Origin: Salipiger sp. IMCC34102
Lineage (GTDB): Bacteria > Pseudomonadota > Alphaproteobacteria > Rhodobacterales > Rhodobacteraceae
DNA: 64,000 bases
Direction of reading: 5' to 3'
Assembly: GCF_004145405.1 (NCBI RefSeq)
Contig: NZ_SELQ01000002.1
Coordinates: 248,001-312,000, forward strand
Position numbers and translations under genes: made by a program
Shown here: positions 59,014 to 64,000 of the stretch, in pieces
Numbering within the stretch: the stretch's first letter is position 1
Layout of the letters: each line of letters opens with the position of its first letter
Notes under the pieces: generated by a model
Told to the model about the DNA's origin: nothing
Seen by the model: only the letters and a program-made list of their open reading frames with translations
The model's database searches: none

Positions 59014-59981
59014 CCTTGCGCGCCGTCGTCAAAGGTTGCGGCCATTACCTGCCCGACCGCGTGGTCGAGAATGCGGAATTCGAGGCCTCTCTCGACACTT
59101 CCGACGAATGGATCCGCTCGCGCTCCGGCATCGAGCGGCGCCACTTCTCGGCCGAGGGTCAAGGCACATCGGTTTTGGCCACGCGCGCCGCGCAGGCGGC
59201 CCTCGCGGATGCCGGCATGGAGGCCTCGGAGATCGACGTCATCATCCTTGCCACCTCGACCCCGGACATGACCTTTCCCTCCGCCGCCACGATGGTGCAG
59301 GGCAACCTGGGCATGACGAACGGTTTCGCCTACGACGTCCAGGCGGTCTGCGCGGGCTTCGTCTTCGCGCTGGCCAATGCCAACGCCCTGATCCAGTCGG
59401 GCCAGGCGAAGACCGCTCTGGTCATCGGGGCAGAGACCTTCAGCCGGATCATGGACTGGACCGACCGGTCCACCTGTGTGCTCTTCGGCGACGGTGCCGG
59501 CGCGCTGGTCCTCAAGGCAGAGGACGGCGAAGGGACCAGCGCCGACCGCGGCATCCTGTCGACGGACCTCAATTCCGACGGACGCTATCGCGATCTGCTT
59601 TACGTCGACGGCGGCGTTGCCACGCAGAATACCGGCAAGCTGCGCATGGAAGGCCGCGAGATCTTTCGCCACGCAGTCGAGAAGCTGGCGCAAACCGCGG
59701 AGGCGGCACTCCAGAAGGCCAGCCTGTCGCCGCAGGACGTCGACTGGGTCGTCCCGCACCAGGCCAATATCCGCATCATCCAGTCCACCGCGCGCAAGCT
59801 GGGGCTGGACATGGAGCACGTCGTCGTGACGGTGCAGGACCATGGCAATACGTCCGCCGCGTCGATCCCGCTGGCCCTGTCGGTCGGGCACGCGCGCGGT
59901 CAGATCAAGCCCGGCGATCTGGTGGTGACGGAAGCCATTGGCGGCGGTCTGGCCTGGGGGTCGGTCGTCCTGCGCTGGTAG
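59010..59981 (+). CDS. fabH: 3-Oxoacyl-ACP synthase III
   Basis: A 323-residue enzyme that starts fatty-acid synthesis from acetyl-CoA and malonyl-ACP. The Cys-His-Asn triad is in [20 protein letters not shown] and [11 protein letters not shown]. The N-terminus [18 protein letters not shown] fits. Coupled to plsX by an ATGA overlap. Confidence 0.97.
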   Translation: MTLRAVVKGCGHYLPDRVVENAEFEASLDTSDEWIRSRSGIERRHFSAEGQGTSVLATRAAQAALADAGMEASEIDVIILATSTPDMTFPSAATMVQGNLGMTNGFAYDVQAVCAGFVFALANANALIQSGQAKTALVIGAETFSRIMDWTDRSTCVLFGDGAGALVLKAEDGEGTSADRGILSTDLNSDGRYRDLLYVDGGVATQNTGKLRMEGREIFRHAVEKLAQTAEAALQKASLSPQDVDWVVPHQANIRIIQSTARKLGLDMEHVVVTVQDHGNTSAASIPLALSVGHARGQIKPGDLVVTEAIGGGLAWGSVVLRW

Positions 59982-59986
59982 AACGC

Positions 59987-60014
59987 TTGACAGCCGAACC
60001 GACCCGTCTAAGTT
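59987..60014 (+). promoter_or_regulatory. Candidate sigma-70 promoter of ihfA
   Basis: TTGACA at 59987-59992 and TAAGTT at 60009-60014 with 16-base spacing, 26 bases before the ihfA ATG. It begins six bases after the fabH stop, so ihfA can be transcribed independently. Confidence 0.6.
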
Positions 60015-60039
60015 AACCGGCGATTGGATTGGGGAATTT

Positions 60040-60342
60040 ATGTCGGACAAGACTTTGACACGGATGGATTTGTCCGACGCGGTCTACGAACAGGTCGGCC
60101 TGTCGCGCAACGAAAGCGCCGAGCTGGTGGAAAGCGTGATCAACCATATCTCCGACGCTCTCGTCGACGGCGAACAAGTCAAGATCTCGTCCTTCGGCAC
60201 CTTCAGCACCCGGGACAAGGCGGCCCGGATCGGGCGCAACCCGAAGACCGGGGAAGAGGTACCGATCTTGCCGCGCCGTGTCCTTACGTTCCGGCCCAGC
60301 CACCTCATGAAGGACAAGGTCGCCGCCGGAAACAAGCGCTAG
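60040..60342 (+). CDS. ihfA: Integration host factor alpha subunit
   Basis: A 100-residue HU/IHF-family protein that bends DNA as a dimer with IhfB. Characteristic elements: [40 protein letters not shown] and [10 protein letters not shown] with the intercalating proline in the loop. ATG 60040. Followed by a MerR gene. Confidence 0.96.
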   Translation: MSDKTLTRMDLSDAVYEQVGLSRNESAELVESVINHISDALVDGEQVKISSFGTFSTRDKAARIGRNPKTGEEVPILPRRVLTFRPSHLMKDKVAAGNKR

Positions 60343-60352
60343 GAACGATCCC

Positions 60353-60970
60353 TTGGCAAAATCTCCCGACGCCTTTCGCACCATCGGAGAGGTGTCCGAC
60401 GTGCTCGACACCCCGCCACACGTGCTGCGGTTCTGGGAAAGCAAGTTCGCCCAGGTGAAGCCCGTGAAACGCGCCGGCGGGCGGCGGTATTACCGTCCCG
60501 ACGACTTGGCCCTGCTGGGCGGGATCCGCGTGTTGCTGCACGAACAGGGGTTGACGATCAAAGGCGCCCAGAAGGTCCTGCGCGATCAGGGCGTGAAGCA
60601 TGTCGCCGACCTTGGCCTTTCCGCGCTCGAGGACGCCCAGGACGACCGGACAGGGGCGGCGGACGTCATCGACCACGTCCCGTCCGATTCGTCCAAGCTG
60701 ACCGGGGTTCCGACAAGCGCCTCCGCACCGTCGGACGATACCGAATCAATACGGGCGGAGGATGCTGCATCACCTGCGTCTGCCCAACCATCCGAACCGC
60801 GTTCCCAGGTCGTGCCCCTGCGCCCCCGGCCCGCCGGGGCGACCCGACCTGCGCTGCTGTCGCTCGCCGCCCGATCCGACCCCGAGAACCTCTTGCGGGA
60901 GGCTGATACTCTCGGTCCGCTCCTCGACCGGCTGGATGCGTTGCACGACCGCCTGAGACAGGGTCGATAA
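60353..60970 (+). CDS. MerR-family regulator
   Basis: A 205-residue MerR-type regulator with TTG start at 60353. The winged helix-turn-helix occupies residues about 8-80 ([20 protein letters not shown], then [17 protein letters not shown]). The middle (residues about 105-160) is Ser/Ala/Pro-rich and disordered; the end is helical. No cysteine sensor motif. Such MerR genes follow ihfA in alphaproteobacteria; the target is unknown. Confidence 0.92.
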   Translation: MAKSPDAFRTIGEVSDVLDTPPHVLRFWESKFAQVKPVKRAGGRRYYRPDDLALLGGIRVLLHEQGLTIKGAQKVLRDQGVKHVADLGLSALEDAQDDRTGAADVIDHVPSDSSKLTGVPTSASAPSDDTESIRAEDAASPASAQPSEPRSQVVPLRPRPAGATRPALLSLAARSDPENLLREADTLGPLLDRLDALHDRLRQGR

Positions 60971-60996
60971 ACCGCTTCACAAGCGTCAAAACCGCC

Positions 60997-61024
60997 TTGC
61001 CTCCACGCGTCATTCGGGTAAACA
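60997..61024 (+). promoter_or_regulatory. Candidate promoter of tRNA-Pro
   Basis: TTGCCT at 60997-61002 and TAAACA at 61019-61024 with 16-base spacing; the tRNA begins ten bases later. Same layout as the other tRNA genes here. Confidence 0.5.
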
Positions 61025-61034
61025 CGCGCTCAGT

Positions 61035-61111
61035 CGGGCTATAGCGCAGCCTGGTAGCGCGTCCGTCTGGGGGACGGAAGGTCGCAGGTTCGAGTCCTGC
61101 TAGCCCGACCA
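61035..61111 (+). tRNA. tRNA-Pro (GGG)
   Basis: A 77-base cloverleaf with encoded CCA. Acceptor CGGGCTA pairs with TAGCCCG; the anticodon loop CTGGGGG gives GGG, reading CCC/CCU. T arm GCAGG-TTCGAGT-CCTGC. Confidence 0.97.
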
Positions 61112-61167
61112 ACAAACCGCCCGCCCGCATCCCGCGGCGGGCGTTTTGCTATGAAGGGGGCACTGCG

Positions 61168-62253
61168 ATGACCATTCCCGCCGGCGTCCTTGCGGACCAC
61201 CAGATCGCCCAATTGATCGCGAATGGCGCGGTGCAGGTGCCGGACCTTGCGGAGGGTCAGATCCAGCCGGCCTCTCTCGACCTCACGTTGGGGGACGTGG
61301 CCTACCGCGTCCGCGCGTCCTTCCTGCCGGGACACGGGCGCACGGTCGCCGACCGGCTTGCCGATTTCACCATGCACGAAGTCCCGCTTGCCGGTGGTGC
61401 CGTGCTGGAGAAAGGCTGCGTCTACGTCGTGCCCTTGCGCGAATCCCTGGCCCTGCCGGCGGGCATGACCGCCGCGGCCAGCGCCAAGTCGTCCATCGGG
61501 CGGCTGGATCTTCTCACCCGGATCATCACCGACCGCGGGACGGAGTTCGACCGCGCCCCCGACGGCTACACCGGCCCACTCTACGTCGAGATCTGCCCGC
61601 GCAGCTTCTCGGTCGTGGCGCAGCCGGGGCAGATGCTGACCCAGATCATATTTCGCGCGGGCCAGACCCGATTGAGCGATACCGAGCTTCTGGCATTGCA
61701 CGCCGAAACGCCGATCGTCGACACACGGCCCGTGATCTCGGACGGACTCGGTTTCTCGGTCGACCTGCGGCCCGCAACCGGCACCCGCGTCGGCTTTCGT
61801 GCCAAGCCCCACACGGGCGTCGTCGACCTCTCCAAGCTCACGCACTACGATCCCGCCGATTACTGGGAAGATATCCACAGCGACAGCGGCTGGATCATCC
61901 TGGATCCGGGCGCCTTCTACATCCTCGTCAGCCGCGAATCGATCGCGATCCCGCCGCTACAGGCGGCCGAGATGGCGCCTTACCTCGCCATGGTCGGTGA
62001 ATTTCGCGTGCATTACGCGGGCTTCTTCGACCCCGGTTTCGGATGGGCGGCTTCCGGCGGCGCGGGTGCGCGGGGCGTCCTCGAAGTCCGCTGCCACGAG
62101 GCTCCTTTCGTGCTGGAACACGGCCAGATCGTCGGCCGCCTGATCTACGAGCGGATGTCGCAAGTGCCCGACGCGCTCTACGGTCAGGACATAAAATCGA
62201 ATTATCAGGGACAGGGCTTGAAGCTGTCGAAGCACTTCCGGACCCCGGCCTAA
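61168..62253 (+). CDS. dcd: 2'-Deoxycytidine 5'-triphosphate deaminase, long form
   Basis: A 361-residue protein of the long DCD family found in alphaproteobacteria (two dUTPase-like halves). It converts dCTP to dUTP for thymidylate synthesis. Strings: EGQIQPASLDLTLGDVAYRV, AASAKSSIGRLDLLTRIITD (the catalytic SSxxR region) and PGQMLTQIIFRAGQTRLSD. The usual short Dcd is about 190 residues; this double length is normal for the group. Follows tRNA-Pro. Confidence 0.92.
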   Translation: MTIPAGVLADHQIAQLIANGAVQVPDLAEGQIQPASLDLTLGDVAYRVRASFLPGHGRTVADRLADFTMHEVPLAGGAVLEKGCVYVVPLRESLALPAGMTAAASAKSSIGRLDLLTRIITDRGTEFDRAPDGYTGPLYVEICPRSFSVVAQPGQMLTQIIFRAGQTRLSDTELLALHAETPIVDTRPVISDGLGFSVDLRPATGTRVGFRAKPHTGVVDLSKLTHYDPADYWEDIHSDSGWIILDPGAFYILVSRESIAIPPLQAAEMAPYLAMVGEFRVHYAGFFDPGFGWAASGGAGARGVLEVRCHEAPFVLEHGQIVGRLIYERMSQVPDALYGQDIKSNYQGQGLKLSKHFRTPA

Positions 62254-62296
62254 AAGGCCTGACCCCCTTGGCAGCATCAACCAGAACTGCGCCTCA

Positions 62297-62362
62297 TGGC
62301 GCGCCGCCCGCAATCTCTGTTCTGAAAATATCCGCCCCGCCGGCGAGGCGTCCCGCACTTTC
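62297..62362. repeat. Extragenic repeat copy G (type 2)
   Basis: Nearly the same as copy F (55073). Small differences (GGCC versus CCCGCA, one base G/A) show separate evolution. Located between dcd and the convergent scpB gene. Confidence 0.75.
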
Positions 62363-62408
62363 GGCCAGCGCGACCTCTGCCTAGACGCGCGACGCCCCCC
62401 GAGGCGAC

Positions 62409-63029
62409 TCACTCTTCCTCGAACAGACCGCCCTGCCCGTCGTCATCGCTCTCGTCCGGTGTGCCCGGCACGGGGCGGTTGTCCAGCAGCCCAGCCGCGC
62501 GCAGTTCCTTCAGCCCCGGCAGATCGCGTGCGGTCTCCAGCCCGAAGTGGTCAAGGAACGCGGGCGTCACCACGAAGGTCACGGGCCTGCCGGGCGTCAT
62601 GCGCCTGCGGCCCAGCTTCACCCAACCCATCTCGATCAACTGGTCGATGGTCCCGCGAGAGACGCTGACACCCCTGATCTCCTCGATCTCGGCCCGGGTG
62701 GCGGGCTGGTGGTAGGCGATGATCGCCAGCGTCTCGATCGCCGCACGGCTGAGCTTGCGGGTTTCCGTCACCTCGTCGTGCATGAGGTGGCCGAGGTCCG
62801 GGGCGGTCCGCATGGCCCAGGCGTCGCCTACGCGCACCAGCCGCACGCCGCGCCCTTCGTAGCGACGGCGCAACGAGGCGAGCGCCGTCGCGGGATCGCA
62901 GCCGTGCGGCAGGCGTCCGGCCAGTTGCGGCACCGTCATGGGATCGGAGGTCGCGAACAAGAGCGCCTCGACCATCCGTTCTTGTTCGGCCACGGGCGGC
63001 GCCTCGAAAAGGCCGGGGTCATCCTGCAT
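62409..63029 (-). CDS. scpB: Segregation and condensation protein B
   Basis: A 206-residue kleisin-associated winged-helix protein of the SMC-ScpAB condensin. Strings: VEALLFATSDPMTVPQLAGR, TRKLSRAAIETLAIIAYHQP and TRAEIEEIRGVSVSRGTIDQ. Its start overlaps scpA by 11 bases. The C-terminal acidic tail (DESDDDGQGGLFEEE) is typical. Confidence 0.96.
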   Translation of the reverse strand: MQDDPGLFEAPPVAEQERMVEALLFATSDPMTVPQLAGRLPHGCDPATALASLRRRYEGRGVRLVRVGDAWAMRTAPDLGHLMHDEVTETRKLSRAAIETLAIIAYHQPATRAEIEEIRGVSVSRGTIDQLIEMGWVKLGRRRMTPGRPVTFVVTPAFLDHFGLETARDLPGLKELRAAGLLDNRPVPGTPDESDDDGQGGLFEEE

Positions 63030-63804
63030 TGCGGCCCTCGCTGCGGCGGATCTGCAAGGGGGCGAAGGTCTCGGACTGCCTTATCTGAAGTTTGCCTTCC
63101 TTCACCAGTTCCAGCGAGGCCGCGAAGGTCGCGGCGGTCGCGCTGCGGCGACGCACCGGATCCTCTGTCCAGCCCGGCGGCAGGTACGCCGAGATGTCGC
63201 TCCATTCCCCCGCAAAGCCGATCAGCTTGCGCAGGCTGCCGAGCGCGTCCTCCAGTGTCATCAGGTTTTCGCGGTCCATGACGTAAGGCCTGAAGTCGTC
63301 GCGGGTGCGGATGCGCGCGTAGCCCTGCATGAGGTCCAGAAGCGTCGCGGTGTAGCTCACCCGGCGCACGCGGGTCACGTCCTGCGTGATGCCGCGGCCG
63401 AAGAAGTCCCGCCCCAGCTGGTCGCGGGCCATCAGTCGGGCCGAGGCACGGCGCATCGCCTCCAGCCGTTCCAGTTGGAACGCAAGGTGCGCGGCCAGCT
63501 CCTCTCCCGACGGGCCCTCTTCCTCGGGGTCCGGCGGCAGCAGCAGGCGCGATTTCAGGAACGCGAGCCAGGCCGCCATCACCAGGTAATCCGCCGCCAG
63601 TTCCAGCCGCAGGGCCCGCGCCCGCTCGACGAAGGCCAGGTACTGTCGGGCCAAGGCCAGGATCGAGATTTCCCGCAGGTCGACCTTTTGCGTGCGCGAC
63701 AACGTCAGCAGCAGGTCGAGCGGTCCTTCGAAGCCGTCCACGTCGACGATCAGCGCCTCGGCGGCGACACGGTCGGCAACACTCAGGTCTGTGTCCTGCG
63801 GCAC
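63019..63804 (-). CDS. scpA: Segregation and condensation protein A
   Basis: A 261-residue kleisin that bridges the SMC heads. GTG start at 63804. Strings: VDGFEGPLDLLLTLSRTQKV and ISILALARQYLAFVERA; C-terminal FAASLELVKEGKLQIRQ. It lies between nagZ and scpB, the usual order in this group. Only 11 bases separate it from the nagZ stop. Confidence 0.96.
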   Translation of the reverse strand: MPQDTDLSVADRVAAEALIVDVDGFEGPLDLLLTLSRTQKVDLREISILALARQYLAFVERARALRLELAADYLVMAAWLAFLKSRLLLPPDPEEEGPSGEELAAHLAFQLERLEAMRRASARLMARDQLGRDFFGRGITQDVTRVRRVSYTATLLDLMQGYARIRTRDDFRPYVMDRENLMTLEDALGSLRKLIGFAGEWSDISAYLPPGWTEDPVRRRSATAATFAASLELVKEGKLQIRQSETFAPLQIRRSEGRNAG

Positions 63805-63815
63805 TGTTCAGCCTT

Positions 63816-64000
63816 TCAGCTCAGAAGCGCCTCAAGTTCCGCCGTCAGCGCCGCGGTGTCAACGTCCACGGGCGGCTGTCGCTGGGCCAGCGCGCTCGCG
63901 GCCCGGGCTTGCGCCAGAACGCCCATTTTCCCCGCCGCCGCGACGGCCGTTTCCATCTCGTCCAGCTCGCCGTTGCAATGCAAAACCAGGTCGCAGCCTG
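63816..64000 (-). CDS. nagZ: Beta-N-acetylhexosaminidase NagZ (5' part outside the window)
   Basis: Only the last ~61 residues are visible; the gene continues beyond base 64000. They read GCDLVLHCNGELDEME, then a helical Ala-rich tail ending ALTAELEALLS. The CDLVLHCNG string is characteristic of the C-terminal part of NagZ, which trims N-acetylglucosamine from muropeptides in cell-wall recycling. The position upstream of scpA-scpB agrees with the roseobacter gene order. Confidence 0.85.
   Translation of the reverse strand, partial: GCDLVLHCNGELDEMETAVAAAGKMGVLAQARAASALAQRQPPVDVDTAALTAELEALLS

Overview
The window looks like a chromosomal segment of a marine alphaproteobacterium of the Roseobacter group (Rhodobacteraceae/Roseobacteraceae). 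Support: high GC; the iscR-iscS-sufBCDS order with YIP1 genes inside; the yceD-rpmF-plsX-fabH-ihfA-merR block; the lptFG-lptD-surA-pdxA-rsmA block; a split corrinoid protein/DUF1638 pair; and scattered extragenic repeats with a core like GCCTCCGGCGGGAGTTT. Most of the window is core metabolism. I see no phage, insertion sequence, integron, CRISPR array or secretion/defence island.

Layout. 1-2316: a truncated radical SAM gene, then a corrinoid protein, a 51-residue membrane peptide and a DUF1638 protein, probably a B12-dependent methyl-transfer module. 2421-5711 (minus): sufE, rnd, purN, purM. 5827-6263: a small secreted EF-hand-like protein and a CAU-anticodon tRNA. 6540-16507: two RND efflux loci, each with a TetR gene read divergently from the adaptor gene. 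Each locus has one in-frame TAG: codon 13 of the first permease and codon 48 of the second adaptor. 16571-24456 (minus): tRNA-Arg and a long, tightly overlapping iron-sulfur assembly operon (iscR, iscS, sufB, ybjQ, sufC, sufD, two YIP1 membrane proteins, sufS) with an Irr/ICE-like dyad upstream. 24644-29826: alpha/beta hydrolase, CPBP protease, DEAD-box helicase with a long basic tail, and a YqaE/DUF4112 pair. 29858-35205: ndk, alanine/sodium symporter, ABC-F protein, MarC protein, retropepsin-like protease and a 30-residue lipoprotein.

35202-37144 (minus): holC and pepA. 37277-44701: lipopolysaccharide export and outer-membrane genes lptF, lptG, lptD, surA, then pdxA and rsmA. 44698-50011 (minus): DUF4167 protein, prmC-prfA, DUF1499 protein, agmatinase-like protein and M20 amidohydrolase. 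50068-53052: mazG, an orphan iron-binding protein and a secreted esterase. 53146-55903 (minus): uup and olsB-like acyltransferase. 55972-61111: msrB, bamE, yceD, rpmF, plsX, fabH, ihfA, a merR gene and tRNA-Pro. 61168-64000: dcd, scpB, scpA and the 3' end of nagZ.

The strongest unexpected signal is the pair of amber codons in two separate RND pumps while every other recognisable gene is intact. TAG is also the ordinary stop of several genes here, so nonsense mutation is more likely than recoding. Other points worth checking are the B12/DUF1638 module with its tiny membrane partner, the YIP1 pair inside the suf operon, the paired dyads in the extragenic repeats, and several small proteins.
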